Shown here: piece by piece, positions 46,624 to 59,062 of the stretch | Layout of the letters: each line of letters starts with the position of its first letter | How positions within the stretch are numbered: position 1 is the first letter of the stretch | Assembly (NCBI GenBank): GCA_015039465.1 | Contig: MU130572.1 | Coordinates: forward strand, 134,381-198,380 | From: Phlegmacium glaucopus | Taxonomy: Eukaryota; Basidiomycota; Agaricomycetes; Agaricales; Cortinariaceae | Direction of reading: 5' to 3' | DNA length: 64,000 nt | Notes under the pieces: model-generated | The model's database searches: none | What the model saw: the letters and a program-made list of their open reading frames with translations, nothing else | What the model was told of the DNA's origin: nothing | Program-made: the position numbers and the translations under genes

Positions 46624-47121
46624 TTTCCGATAAGATGTGGATTCTAGAGGAGGTGCTGCGCAAAATCGTATAAAGAGAGAGGAAGACACAAGACTCCGGC
46701 TACTTATTATAGCATGCTTTGTTTGTGCAAGTTGTACCAAACCGCTGCCCAGAACGCTGCGCAAACACCTTCCGAGGCTATACTCAAACCACAGCCGCCT
46801 CAACAGGGGAGTTCTTTTTGCAAGTGCTTCGGAATCTGTTGATCGGCAAAAACCGCGTCAGTGTGGAGTCTGTGGACGTCGACCGCGAAACACGAATGAT
46901 ATGATTTACTAAATGGAACCTGACTGATCCCGATAGGACCTTTGTACAGATGTAATAAAGATCGTCGAAAGGTCTATACTAGTCCTAGAAATATGAACAG
47001 ACAACGGCTTCTCCGTTGCATTAAATTGAGAGTAGAACGAAATAGATAGAATACCCATTCAAGTTTTAGATAAAGATGATTGTAGTGATGAAAATCCATA
47101 CAAGGGTCATGAGCTTATGAT

Positions 47122-48237
47122 TCAGGAATATGGCATATTGAGGAACATTCTTGCACCCTGGCGAAGGAAACTTTGCGTCAGGCGCGTTTGAGCTTTGAGA
47201 GTCACAGTTCAGCGTCTTAGTAATAGTAATGTTAAAGAAACAGAACACACGTGCTGCTCTGTATTGATGAAGGGCCACGGCATCAAAAGCCCTTGTACGT
47301 GTCTGTGTAAGGGGTGTGCCGCCATTGGCCAACCCAGAGGGGTCAGCACTAAACGTGGGTCTCGTCAGCCAAGCTATTGAGATATGAAAGAAAAAAAGGT
47401 ACTCAGAGATTCTAGACAGAGTAACCCCGAGTTGATATCGGCCTCGCCAACGGATGCTGACATCAGGAAAGAGAAAGAAAAGACCCATATTTCCTTGGAG
47501 GTCTTCTAGCTGTTCCACAACGGACACAAGATTACCGTACAATATTGGTGGTGATTGGGATCGACCCCTCCCAATGCATGATCCCATATCCAATGCTGTT
47601 AAACCATCACCAGTAAACAGCGACAAATGTGCAATGAGAAACGGCAACTCTGCTTCGCTGGAACACAATTAGATGTCAAACAATTAGGGTTCCAAAATTT
47701 TACAGAACGTACGGCACGACAGAGTTCCCAGACGGATCCTTGACAGTAAGCCGAGCAATTATCGGTGGGGTTAAGGGAAGGCGAGACAGATTGGCCATTC
47801 CAAATTCTGCCGTTCGGAGCGGATGCTGTACGACTTCTAGTTCATATGATCTAGAAACCATCTGGATGGGCGGCAAACTTCATAGATCTCGAGACTACAC
47901 ACCGTGCACTGCTGAAAGGGTCAACCAATAAAGAAGCTACCCGAATTCGAGGCTGGGGGCGGGCTAGCAAAAGGGGTGACGAAGCAGGCAGATCCGTGAT
48001 GGAGTTTTGACTTGAAGGGGAGCTTTGACTTGAATTGGAAGGAGCAGAAAATATCAGGGAAGCAAATGAAGATTGAGGGGAAGACTGTCCGCTGCTACAG
48101 CTGGCACGAGAAAGACAAGAGGACAGACGGGAGCCACGTAAACGAAGGTGAGATATTTTATTGCGTTGACTTTGGGGATAATGACTTTTCTTTGAACGTC
48201 GTTGAAGGTAAAAAGGCACCGAAGTTGAGGAAGGCAC
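47122..48237 (-). CDS. Velvet-domain regulator
   Basis: Velvet proteins are fungal transcription factors that link development and secondary metabolism. After a Ser/Gln-rich N-terminal part, a 52 nt intron (47851-47902) joins in phase to the velvet domain 'SYELEVVQHPLRTAEFGM'. The domain contains 'LPLTPPIIARLTVKDPSG', 'FLIAHLSLFTGDGLTALD', 'GNLVSVVEQLEDLQGNMGLF' and 'FLFPDVSIRWRGRYQLGVTL'. It ends 'RTRAFDAVALHQYRAA', and after a last intron 'PQTRLTQSFLRQGARMFLN'. Stop at 47122-47124. The last two exons fit the family well. The start at 48237 is the first ATG of the open exon and could be too short if an upstream exon exists. Which velvet subfamily (VosA or VelB/VelC type) is not certain. Confidence 0.88.
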
Positions 48238-48833
48238 ACGGTAATGATGGTTGATTATCTTGAAGGACTATATTGCTCTCAAGGTGAGAACTGGGAAGGA
48301 GAGATGATGGAGAAGGTCCCCAACCTTTACTTTTCGGTGACGTAGGCATTCCATCTGCCCGGCTTCGTTTGAGTTCATGTCTGTATACCCTGAGGAATCA
48401 CCTTGACGTCTGCATTGATGCTCTTCGTGAGGAAAACTGATTTTACATGATGGACATTCGCCGACTGAACAACAACGTTTCTTGCCAATCGACCGAACCA
48501 TCAATATGAAAATGGTCTCCTGGCAGGCCAACGGAACGAGGTTTGACGAAGTGGCCAAAAGTTATCCAACCGCAAGGACATTTATAGTACTCTCGCGAGG
48601 GGCGGTGACCAAAACTAGAAGCTTGAAACTGGAACGAGGCGAAACATAACCTAAAATTCTGGAAGTATGTCAGCGAACGAGTGCCATATCAGTTCATCTT
48701 TCGCCGGATGTCTGGGAAGGAGGCGAAAAAGTCGATTTTCGTACGTCTTCTTTGGTAACCTTACAGATCTGCCAAGATACGAGAGCCAGGATAAGGGAAA
48801 GATTAAGGTTGTATATACATAAGAATAGAGATA
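48238..48833. other. Intergenic region upstream of the velvet gene
   Basis: A 96-codon minus-strand frame (48268-48558) contains two Cys-x2-Cys pairs but lacks splice support. I do not call it a gene. Confidence 0.45.
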
Positions 48834-49773
48834 TCAAACGCTCTTTTTCACATAACTCCAAATTCCTGCCATGCCTGACACTACTGTCGCAGCAGCAATG
48901 GCCGGTTTAATGCCAGCTGACAACATACAAAAGATGAGAAAATACATCTGTTGAGAATAACCAAGACAAACCTGTAGACTTGAATATGGCTCCTGTCACA
49001 GCACCAGCTGCCATACTGCCCATTGTGTCGTGTTTTCCTCTCATTGCATCAATCGAAGAGTTAACTCCATTGTACAAAAGGGCTATAAAAGGGGAGTTTC
49101 AATAGATTGAAGTAAATCTACATCAACGCAAACTTACCCATTACACCAGCCGAATTACCAATGAAAGTTCCTCTTCGTGTGACAGAGTTTAGGACACTAT
49201 TGATCCGCAACCTAGTATTTGACACGGCAAGAGGTCTCCGAGCGCCTTCCCGCACCCCCCACGCACCGCCCAGGGCCAAACCTAACAAAAACAACAAAAA
49301 AAAGGGTGAACATGTGACAAAATAGAACAATAAGAGGCCTAAAGATGGTCGTTTGAGATGCTGAGATAAGGTGAGAGTTGCTCAGGGAATAAACGAGGCC
49401 TTAACCGAGCACACGGCTTTCGAAAACAGTAATTTGAAAGAGATCCCTACGCACCAGTGAGATACATGGTACCGGTACCATAGCACAGGTCATCACCCCA
49501 TCCCCTGGAGGGTATTGCCGTACCAGCTCCAGGAAGCTCATTTGTCTTATCATCATCAAGAAGCAGGTAATCCAATTTATCCCCTAATTCTGCCAGCGGA
49601 TGTAGTTTTGCTGGGTCATATGCAGCCATTAAGAGGTCAGAAGCTGTGACAGCATGGTCGGGTGGCACAGGAGAACTATCTGATCGCGAAAAGCTGGCAT
49701 TTTGGAGGAACTCAGTTGTATTTTGAGAGGAAGATGCATGAGAGCGAGGTTCCGTAGACGTTGAGGACGACAT
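48834..49773 (-). CDS. TIM23: Mitochondrial inner membrane translocase subunit Tim23
   Basis: Tim23 forms the presequence translocase channel of the inner mitochondrial membrane. The start at 49773 is the first ATG ('MSSSTSTEPRSHASSSQNTT'). The N-terminal half faces the intermembrane space ('PLAELGDKLDYLLLDDDKTN'). 'RGWGDDLCYGTGTMYLTG' leads into the membrane domain with 'LALGGAWGVREGARRPL', 'SVLNSVTRRGTFIGNSAGV', 'LYNGVNSSIDAMRGKHD' and 'MGSMAAGAVTGAIFKSTAGI'. Four short introns are present. The start codon is only 120 bp from the divergent TPR gene. Confidence 0.93.
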
Positions 49774-49893
49774 GACAGACGATGGAGGAGCACAACGAGT
49801 CACAGTAGACGTAAATTTTCAAAAACTATTGGGTCACATGATCGCAAGTCATCGTCCGCAAGTCAGTCATCTTAACAAACAATTAATTTTAAA

Positions 49894-50990
49894 ATGGCGT
49901 TCTGTGTCTCCGCACGAGTAGCTCGCAGAATTCCTACGGTTCTCACCTCATCATTAGGCTCTTCTATTCCGAGAAAGCTGTCTTGTCGCAGGTCAATTGT
50001 TATTCCACATGATCTTGGTACCGGTGCTGCGGGAAGATATTTCCCGACCTCGAAGCGTGAGTCTCTCTCTCTCGGTAACGAACTTTTACAGCCCTTTTAA
50101 CCTTCTTTAAAAGGTTGGGCGTCATCTGTAACGCCACAATCGTCAACCTCTGATCCAGCAGAAGCAGAGGCTTTGAGATGTCTTGAACAAGGCACAGCTA
50201 AATTGGAGGAAGGCGATGTACAAGGTGCAAAAGCGCTTTACCAACGGAGCGTTGAAATCAAGCGCAATGCTAGCTCCTTGTTCAACCTAGGCGTTACTCA
50301 CTATCATTTAAGTGCGTTTAGTTATTCAATAACAGTTCGGACTGTTATTAACATCAGTTAGAGGAATTCGATGAGGCAATAGCTGCCTGGAAGGAGTCAA
50401 TAACGTTTCAACCATCAAGTCCAGATGCTCACACAAGTAAACATCTTCACCATCTTAAAAAAAAACATGCCTCAATCTTGACTTTCCCAGACCTCGCCAG
50501 CGCGTACATCATATCACCAAGTAGGTGGCAATATAGCGCGTCCGGCCTTCATCGTGTTAACTTCACTCAATACAGTCTCCCGACCGGATCTCGCGTTACA
50601 TCATTTAGAGTAACATGATATTTGGATATTCCTTATTCGGTTGCTAACAAGCGTACTTCAGAATTGCCTCCTCATTGTCGCCTGAAGACCCTGAAATTGC
50701 TTTCAACCATGCTGCTGTTCTTGAAGCTAGTGCGTGCATCCGTTTATATTTATTATACCTTTATATTTATGTGGATCTGCGTAGCTGGAAAGCTTGAGGG
50801 AGCCCTCGAAATGTACAAACGCAGTAAGCAATTCGGCGTGGAACGTGCCGCTCTCCACATCCGCAACGTAAGAGTAATCCTTCTCTGACCTTTGATATCG
50901 ATGTATGAATACTTTTCATAGGTCAGTGCAAAAATTTTGGGCCAAAGAATGAAGGCAGCTGCTAAGGATATCGACAAATCGGAGGATTGA
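49894..50990 (+). CDS. TPR-repeat protein, probably mitochondrial
   Basis: The N-terminus 'MAFCVSARVARRIPTVLTSS' is rich in Arg/Ser with no acidic residues, as expected of a mitochondrial presequence. After introns the product has tetratricopeptide repeats: 'EALRCLEQGTAKLEEGDVQG', 'LYQRSVEIKRNASSLFNLGV', 'EFDEAIAAWKESITFQPSSP' and 'GKLEGALEMYKRSKQFGVER'. The end is 'RMKAAAKDIDKSED'. Five or six introns of about 50 nt are present. No specific function can be named. Confidence 0.82.
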
Positions 50991-51338
50991 GGCTAGAATT
51001 TTGTCTTCCCTTTGAACTCTGTCAGGTCCTTTCATAATTTTCTACCCCCGACATCGATGGGATAAGCACTTATTGTCTTTGACGAAGTCTAACCAAGTCG
51101 AGGTCAAGGTTTTTTTGAGAATCATCCACCAATATTGGTCTATGATGATTCAACGTTAAGATGCTATCTTTAATCAATTCTTTACTTCAATCAATTATGA
51201 ATGGATTCTGCATTTCCTTTACCGTCAATTGCCGACACTCGGGCTTGATTTTCCACACACGTACCGTGGAAACTCACGGATGGCCCGGGATTAAAACCCA
51301 CGTCACCATCTACCACGGGAGCCTCGATTCAAATTCCC

Positions 51339-52172
51339 TCAAGAGAAGAAGCTCCCTGAGCTTATATCCGACGTCACAGCAGGCGAGTCGCGAACTCTCG
51401 TCAGAATATCGGCGACTTCGGAACGACTATAAACCGGTGAAGAATGATCTGAAGGTTTGACATATAAAATACGGTTATATCCTTCATAAGGTGCTGGGTA
51501 TTGCAAGTCATTGGCGAAGCGCGCGAGTATTGACAATCCCTCTTCTGGGCCGTTGATTGTGGGATGGCCTCTTCCTATTATTGGTCTACAAGTCAGCAGG
51601 CAATAGTATGTCGGATTTGATGTGTTTTTGCTTACTTTCCTGGAGTCGGGCTGCACAAATCTATTAATAGAAATCCTGCTATCAGAAACAACCATGCAAA
51701 AAATAGTAAATGACCTCGTATGGGGTGTCGAAAACAATAAGCCAGATCGCCATCTCTGGGAATTCTCGGGCAATCCCTATCCAGTGTGATCGTTGTCTAT
51801 CTTTCATCGTCTCGCGTCAAATTCCAGTGACAACGCTCAAAATCACTCACGCTAAATCAAAATTGGTGCGGTCAATGCATACTGAGAAACCTCGATTTAG
51901 CGATTCACGGGCTAAATATTCAACATCATGTCTTTTGCCTAGATCGTCTTGACTACACCTGCGAAACTGGGGATAAAAATGTTGTAGATGTTCTGCAAAT
52001 GTGGACTTGGATACATTAATGAACGCATTACTCCCGTCAACAAAAAGAGTTGAGGGTGGTTATGAAACTCCAAATAACTCACTTTCCCTGACGCGATTAG
52101 TCCGCACAAGATCAAAACGACCTGGCCATGGAACTCAAATGGCAAAGCTTCTGTGACGTTTGCCATCGACAT
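51339..52172 (-). CDS. P-loop kinase of the AAA_33 / polynucleotide-kinase type
   Basis: The product begins 'MSMANVTEALPFEFHGQVV' and has a Walker A motif 'CGLIASGKST' split by an intron after GK. Next comes 'FAEHLQHFYPQFRRCSQDDL', then 'ARESLNRGFSVCIDRTNFDL' (Walker B-like, Asp in 'CIDRTN'), 'HWIGIAREFPEMAIWLIVFD' and 'RLQERKGHPTINGPEEGLSI'. 'CIDRTN' and 'R..HPT' patterns occur in the kinase domain of PNKP-like proteins and tRNA ligases. No phosphatase domain is present, so this is a stand-alone kinase of unknown substrate. Stop at 51339-51341. Confidence 0.8.
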
Positions 52173-52356
52173 GAGAGTATTGAGCTTGAAGGATACAGTG
52201 ATGACTCATCACAGATTGTCGTCTGTTTTATAAAGGGAAACTGCTGACATACAGTCTGAAAACAAGTTTGTCATCAGTTATGTTCCGCAATAACTGAGGG
52301 AGCTACATTTATTAACAATGAGATACTATATTATCCCAGCAGTCTGAATGAATAAA

Positions 52357-54564
52357 TTACTGGTTCCCGACCTGCCACATCTTCCTAATCCAGTACATCC
52401 AACTATCAAGCATCGTTAGCGCCCATTGATAGTCGTCGCTGAATTTCTTCTTGCTGAAGGACTCATGGGGTTTGAAGCTGAGGGCATAACTTGTTCTTCT
52501 GAAATTTGCGCCGCCTTGTTGGGATGGTCAGGTATCTTCTCAACTTCCCTCTTCGCCTCTTCCCATGCTTCCAAGTTCTGTGTTCATATCGATGTAATAT
52601 ATGAAAAAAGATATCGTAAGGTTTAACAAAATCAAAACCAACCTTCTTGCACCAGTCTCTGTGGCTTCTGGCCATGCTAATCGACATCTCTCGTAAATCA
52701 GCAACCTTCTGCCGTTGAAATCTATCCAGATCGGCTTGTATAGTGGAGCTGGAGTATTTGAGATCCTGTGCGGCAAGATGTAGAGCGTCTTCAAGCTACC
52801 AAGGATGGAACTAAGTCAGATGAACGGACATGCAAAGTAAGGGCCTTACCTGGGAGATATTTTCTCGTGTTTTGGTTATTCCATTGCGGCGGGCAGTTTC
52901 GGGGTCTACGTCCATCATGCCGTGTAAAGTATAGCTAAGTGCATTCAACAGACCCATTCCAGGAGGCTTCGTCCGTCTTCGTGCGGGGTTAGGACCAGGA
53001 TGGGGAGGTAATGAATTTGCCGTAACTGGAGCGTCTTCTGAATCCTCTGTGTTCGGAATAACAAGCGAAGAACTCAGTCCGCTCACTCTGCCTTTGCCAA
53101 GTGCTTCCTCCAAGCGGCGGGCTTCTCGTTCACTCTTCTCGAGGTCTTCCAGTTGTTCTCGCTTGTTTTCAAGTGCATCCTGCGTCATCTCATATTGAAC
53201 GTGTTTTTGATGACGATAAGCAAGTAATTTCTTAATTATCGCGGCAAACTGCGAGTACTCGTGCAGGGGTTCCGCCCAATTTTGTTCCAGATCTTGCAGC
53301 TAAAAGGTAAGTCAGATTCTGATTTGTGATGAAAATATTAAGCTTCTTACAAGTTTGGTCGTTGACATATACGTAGCGTCTACTGCCTGACCCGTTTTCT
53401 CAATAGCTCCTGACAACGTGCCTGTCTCATTAAGACTGAAGCCATTGAGCGCTGCGCCGAGGTCTGCATGGTCGTGCGCATATTCTATAAAAGATTATTG
53501 AATATTTCACCGGAGATATAACAAGGAGATGGATAGTATGTCATACCTGACCATCTCTTAATGGTTCGACGAGTAACCTTTTCCATGGGACCACTGACAT
53601 GATTGGAGAACTTGACGGTAAATGCTTCAGAATCAAGGAACCGTTGGTCTGGGTTTCGTAGAGGATGGGCAGACGAGGGGTTGGGGAGTGCAGCATAAGC
53701 AGGTGATGCATTAGGATCAGTTGGATTGTGAGATGGTGCTTTGAGGATATTCTTAGGGAGAAGAGACAATGGTGCTGAATTCAAAACTTCGGTCTAGAAA
53801 TACAATAATTCAGATTAACAAATGATTTGGAACCGTCCTGCAGCAACTCACCCAAGATACCTCTCCGTCAAGAAAGCGGTGAAAGACATGTTCATTTGAT
53901 AGTATGGGATGACGAGCTAGGCGGTTTAAGAATGTTTGCAAGAGTCGCTTTCTCCGAGCAATAAGTATTACATCTTCTTTGGCTTTTCCCTGCTTGACGG
54001 CGTAGTCTCCAATGGTTTGCTTAGAAGGAATTGGTGGGATGATAACTGTCGGGTATAGCCGGGATAGGTTCTCTCGTAGACTCTCGAATTCAGAGTAACG
54101 ATGCCTAGCCTCTGTGTTCTATCAGACCACCTGCACAGTAAGAACGCGTCTGACAGAGCAGTGAGCAACCTACGCCTGTCCTAATGACGTATGTGATGTA
54201 CGGCGAACTTGCATTAAGAGACGTTTTCTGTGCGTCCGTAATCTATGCAACTCAAGGTAAGTGAGGGCATCATGCCAACGCTGTGATATCCTCTGACCAA
54301 AATCTCTACATCTTCTCCCGAGTGAAGAACACGATCACGCGTGCAACAAAAGTCCGTCTTGAAATTGGATTGGGTTTGTCTGTGCGAACCGGCACTAGGA
54401 AATGGTGGTTTATTCATACGGGGTGATGTAGGTGATAATTGTCGAGAGGGGTGAGAAGGCGGCGAGGACGGTTCATAGAGGACGACATGAGAAGTTGAGG
54501 ACGTTTCTGAAGAGTTAGGATCTCCATCCTGTTCGAAAGGATTCTCATCCTCGAAAGTTTCCAT
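52357..54564 (-). CDS. Sorting nexin of the SNX41/Atg20 type (PX-BAR)
   Basis: These proteins bind PI3P through a PX domain and sort endosomal cargo; some act in selective autophagy. The start is 'METFEDENPFEQDGD', followed by a Ser/Pro-rich stretch. The PX domain holds 'YITYVIRTGNTEARHRYSEF' and 'NLSRLYPTVIIPPIPSKQ'. Then come 'RRKRLLQTFLNRLARHPILS', a long coiled BAR-like region ('NKREQLEDLEKSEREARRLE') and the last residues 'MLDSWMYWIRKMWQVGNQ'. About seven introns are present. The SNX41 versus SNX42/Atg20 assignment is based on overall architecture. Confidence 0.88.
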
Positions 54565-54714
54565 CGTATGAACTGTGATCTAAGAGCCTGGCTTCCTTTG
54601 GGTGTCGCTTTGTCTTACGAATGACTACCCACAGTTACAGTGACGAGCGGAGCACAGTCAATGTGCCTGTATTTGGCTTTGTTCCATTTGAGTGGCCAAG
54701 CACATATAATGAAG

Positions 54715-56696
54715 TTATCCAAATACTCTAAACCCGCCGAGGTCGATGGTTTGATCTACTTGTGGCGTATCAACATTTATACCGACATTCTCAAAGCCCT
54801 TCCCGAGAAGCGAGGTAAATAACTCGTCAATCTGTTCCTCGTGCCATGCCCCAGGAACGGGGACCGGAACCATAAAGTTTTGCAGTTTCTCATGAACTTC
54901 ATACCTGTCAAATACAAATTAATTAGAAAATACTACATCGACTAGGTCGTGACGAACCTTAGCTTCCGACCTTTGCTGGCCTTTGTGTCTACCTTCTTCT
55001 TCGCTTTCTTCTGCTTTTGCGATATCATCCAGTCCTCGCCTCCATTACTATTTCCACGGGCATCAATGATATCTCTAAGCATCTTTTGATAAAAGTCCGT
55101 GTCGTCAAAGATATCGGGGTCCACAGCATCTGGCGCGTCGACATTTTCTTGTGGGGCGCCTATCCGACCTTTTTTCCCTCTTGAAATTTGGGTCCTCGCA
55201 AGAAGTTTTTCATGGTCGGCAAGAGTCTCGTCGATCAATTGGGCCGCCGATTTGAGTTGTTGGCCGCCTTTTAAGAATGTACCACGATTCGATGGAAGTA
55301 GAACAGAGGGCGCTACCGCTTGAATCTTTGAGGACCATTTGGATAATGTTTGTACCAAGTATGGGTGGAACCTAAATTTTCTAGATATTGAATCTAAGAG
55401 CGCTTTAGCATACAGAGCCTACTTACGCTTGCTCCAGAGCTGCAGCGTCTGCAGTCATCGCGACAAGATTTTCCGCGTATTCATCTATGGGAGCGTCTGA
55501 GTCGAGTTTTCGTCTCTTCCGTGAAGGGGGCGTTAGCACATCATTGGCACTCAATAGATTCTGATTTGACAATTAGCAATCAAGGCGTATTCATTTGCAA
55601 TAGATGACCTACCTCTTGTAAATCAAAAAGTTCATCCGTCAATAAGGATGCTTCATGGAGGAGTTTTGATAGCGATTCAGAGCACTCTGGCATTTCCATG
55701 AATGTCTTCATTTGTGAAGGCTAAAAGATTTCAAAAAGGTTAATACAAACGATGGAATATGAGAGTAGAACTAACCGGCGGAAGTTGGTTGGCGGACACG
55801 ACAGACTTTTGAAGACGTATTCGGGTATCGAGTAGCGAGTCCCATAAGGCCTAGAGGTAGAGGTCATCTTGCGCTGACAGGAGTACAAAAAGCGAAGGGA
55901 CGTACGACCTGTCTCTTTACAGCCTGACCTTTCTCTAAATCCTCTTCCCTCTTCTTTTTCAAAGTCGAAGACGTATCCTCACTAGGTCCTAGATTTTCCG
56001 ATGAAAAGTTGGAAGGGGTAGTAGGTTCTTTTTCCCTTTCAGATTCCTCGCTGCCGTCCCCGCTTTCTGAGGGTATATCCTCATCTGAAATGGCTCCATT
56101 TGTCTTCCAAGGCTGCTTTTTCGAGGGCACGTCCTCGAACCGCACATGACGCTCTTCATTCTCCTCTTCATGCTCATGTTCCTCATCCCCTTCATCTTCT
56201 TCATCTTCTCCATCCTCTCCATCCTCTTCATGATAGCTTTCTTCGTCGTCTTGTATCTCGCCTCCCGAATCATCCTCTTCGTCATTTTCCATGAGTTTTT
56301 TCCTTGAAGTTCGGACGCCCTCATATTTTGGGTCTGCAACACTTTGGTGCATTTTTCGAAGATTGCTCGGTCTATATATACCCAGTCAAGTGAAGACATT
56401 TTCAATAGGAACTAAAGGGCTCACCCCACATCTAAATAGTGTTCCCGTGCAGCAGACGTATCAACCTGCATCTCATTGTCAACGTCCGCGACATGAGATT
56501 GGATTTCTTCTGGATCATAATCTGTTTTAATTTATATGGATTCATAAGCAATAATTTAAATCACAGGAAAGACACACCTGTTGGTGCAGCTTCTTCTAGT
56601 CGAGCAATTTGTTCTGCAAGTGACAGACCTATAAACAGCTGAGAACATTGACCAAAGTAAACACAGGAACAGACATAACATACGTCCGGTGGCCAT
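54715..56696 (-). CDS. BFR2: Protein BFR2 (AATF/Traube homologue), ribosome biogenesis
   Basis: Bfr2 is a nucleolar factor of the small-subunit processome needed for 18S rRNA maturation. The start 'MATGR' is joined to 'LSLAEQIARLEEAAPT'. An acidic low-complexity region (Glu/Asp-rich, about 56160-56290) is followed by a long alpha-helical part. The AATF-Che1 region includes 'VQTLSKWSSKIQAVAP' and 'FDDTDFYQKMLRDIIDARG'. The TRAUB tail is 'SKGRKLRYEVHEKLQNFMVP' with 'WHEEQIDELFTSLLG'. Eight or more exons. Stop at 54715-54717. Confidence 0.9.
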
Positions 56697-57226
56697 ATCG
56701 CTACTTTCAAAAATTGTTAGATGTCGTGGTTCGGTACCAGTTATACCTGTATGAGCGTAGATCTTGAGTACTGATATGAGCTGCTGCAGCAGAGTTGAGC
56801 AAGAGTTGCCGCGTTCAAGGATGAAAAAATGTATAATTCCCTAATTGGGAAAAATATCCCGGTGTCCCAATCATTCACACCATCCAACATATCATCTTTC
56901 TCGCGTCTCTTCTTGTAAAAATTTATTTCCTATTGAGCATATTAATATTGTGAATATTTCTAATGAGCCGTGATAGGAAAGACCGTATACTGTCCAACTT
57001 TACTTAGAAATGATTTAAGATCCTCTCGAGGTTGAACCCATTGCATCGGCCGGACCAACATATTCAGTTACATGACTTATGAGCCGGATGTTCTCGGCCC
57101 ACTTAACTGGGCAGTCCATCTGGGTCATTTATATTTCTGATATCGAATTATGAAGAAAAGCTAATGAAAACTGAATTTTACAAATCGTTAATCTCTGAAA
57201 TTTGATAACCGTGACACATTCCAAAT
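56697..57226. other. Intergenic region, no gene seen
   Basis: AT-rich spacer between BFR2 and the zinc-finger gene; no open frame or RNA is supported. Confidence 0.5.
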
Positions 57227-58450
57227 TCAATGCATCGTGCTGGATGACTGCGTAGATATGGGTATAATAGGCATGTTGACCCTCGACGCTGCGGCTCTTT
57301 CCATCTCGTCAAACCGGTCGGAAAACACGCTATAGTGAATGCTCATCGGCGGTGACCTGTGGCCAAATTGCGTAGGATCCAATATCGGCTGCGGTCTTGC
57401 AACATCGAAGCGGGTTCCCGCTATCTGTCCGAGGACGCACCTTATCGTCCCTTTAAACTTCCCGTTCTCGTCGAGCTGTTTTTCGAAGTCGTCGAAGAAA
57501 ATAGATGATGGCTCGGATGAAATCTCCTCCTCAACTGGTTGATGCAACTTCAATCGTTTCCTCGGTGAAGCTTGTGATGCTTGTGATGCTTGGGAAGCTT
57601 GGGAAAGTGGTGGTCCATGACGAATTCGAGTCCCCTGCACTGCGGGGATAAATAGGCAGCCTAGCATAGGACGCGGGGGGAGTGGTGGAGGGAGATCACA
57701 TGGTGGAGGGAAATAGGGTACAGATATCGGCAGCACCAAGTCTGAAGGTACGGTGATAACTTTGTTCAGAAGATCAGAGTGCGTCTGTTTGAAATGATTC
57801 TCCAGCTGGGAGGCGCCACGTGAAAAGACCACTCCCTCGCATCCTATTCAGAAAAGAGAAATTAACAATCTCTTGATGAAATTACGAAATTCGGACACAA
57901 ACCTCGGAACGGACAGTAAACGGAAGCTCGTGACATGTGAGAATTTTCAATGTGGTCTCTAAAAAGGTCAAATGGCATGTTCGCTCCCCTCATAGGCAGG
58001 CTGCAACGGGGCAGATAGCAAACATATTTTCCTGTCTTAGATTTATGATAAATAGTTGAAGCAATTGTTTCAATTGAAGTCATAATATAAATTACTCACC
58101 TTGTTCCATTGATATTGAGCATGTTGAAGAAGATGCTGAAGGAAATGTTTCAGTTATATAATGGAACCAAAAATATTAAAAATGACTAAGATGAGATTTC
58201 TTTACTCAAGCTTCTCTCTGAGGTAAGGGATTGGGGGAAACACAACAAAAAAAGATGAAAGAGAACATAAATCTACCTTAAGATAAGCATTCCAACTTCC
58301 AAGAACAATAGAGCATGCAGTTTGTGACTGTGGGGTTGAGGATGAGATGATCCATTCACATTTCCAACCAGCAGGTTTCAGTGTGTTTTTTGCAATCTCA
58401 ACAACATTCTCTGGCCTTAGGCAGATGGTCTGGCCCATTGGACTTGACAT
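57227..58450 (-). CDS. C2H2-like zinc-finger protein of agaricomycete type, 319 aa
   Basis: Exons are 58450-58277, 58135-58096, 58031-57903 and 57843-57227; all phases fit, giving 319 codons. The N-terminal half carries irregular Cys/His fingers: 'KCEWIISSSTPQSQTACSI', 'GSWNAYLKHLLQHAQYQW', 'KYVCYLPRCSLPMRG', 'FDLFRDHIENSH', 'YCPFRGCEGVVFSRGASQLE' and 'NHFKQTHSDL'. A Pro-rich linker and a four-fold 'QAS' repeat follow. Multi-finger proteins of this kind are common in mushrooms; function (DNA or RNA binding) is inferred. The first intron, 141 nt, is longer than others here. The second donor, GTAATT, was chosen because it is the only one that keeps the frame. Confidence 0.75.
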
Positions 58451-58489
58451 ATTATACCTGAAGTACAAGCAGATGATTGATGAGCAAAA

Positions 58490-58882
58490 AATCTACACTG
58501 GTGACCATGCCTGTACACATGCCAGTAAGATTTTTATGTAATTGTAGGATGCCTAAAGTCGGAATTCACTAAGGAGTATACTGAAAGATACCGAACTGTT
58601 ATGTTACCTCCGGGTCAACAAAAAGCGGAAGTTATTCGTCCTGGGTGGTTAGAGTCTAAGACGTGAGAGAACAAGTTGATGTTGGTTTTCACTTACTTAT
58701 TTAGGAACCTGGAAAAACAGGACAAACACATTGCGACCAGAAATCCACAGGAAAGGATCTTTAAGTTTATAATACCAATCAGGGATGAGATTTTTTTTGA
58801 GGACATTCATTTGCGACTTTCAAAACGGAAAGAGGGTCGTGAACAATGCTGTTCTGACGAATCTTTGAGCCCAGTAAAGTAG
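58490..58882 (+). pseudogene. Exon-like fragment of an unknown gene
   Basis: Plus-strand frames read 'KYKQMIDEQKIYTGDHACTH', then 'CLKSEFTKEYTERYRTVMLP' and 'PQERIFKFIIPIRDEIFFED', ending in a stop near 58880. The last two blocks are joined by a plausible intron (GTGAGAG...TTTAG, about 58663-58704). Between the first two, only a 23 nt GT...AG gap exists, too short for an intron. I do not recognise the product; it could be a truncated gene. Confidence 0.35.
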
Positions 58883-59062
58883 GGTACTCACAACAGTTTA
58901 AACATACATACTTTCCCTGGGTTCTGATTGCCTGAAGCAAAAGCTGGACAATCAGATCCCAAATCCCCAAAGGAAATGATGCTTAAACATGCTGTGAACA
59001 ATGCCCTACCATGAGGTCATCCAAGAAGACTGTATCTACCAAGTTACCAGTACCCAGATTGT

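Noticed and set aside
48268..48558. Cys-rich 96-codon ORF upstream of the velvet gene
   Set aside because: Only two Cys pairs without a clear finger pattern, and no splice sites link it to the velvet exons.
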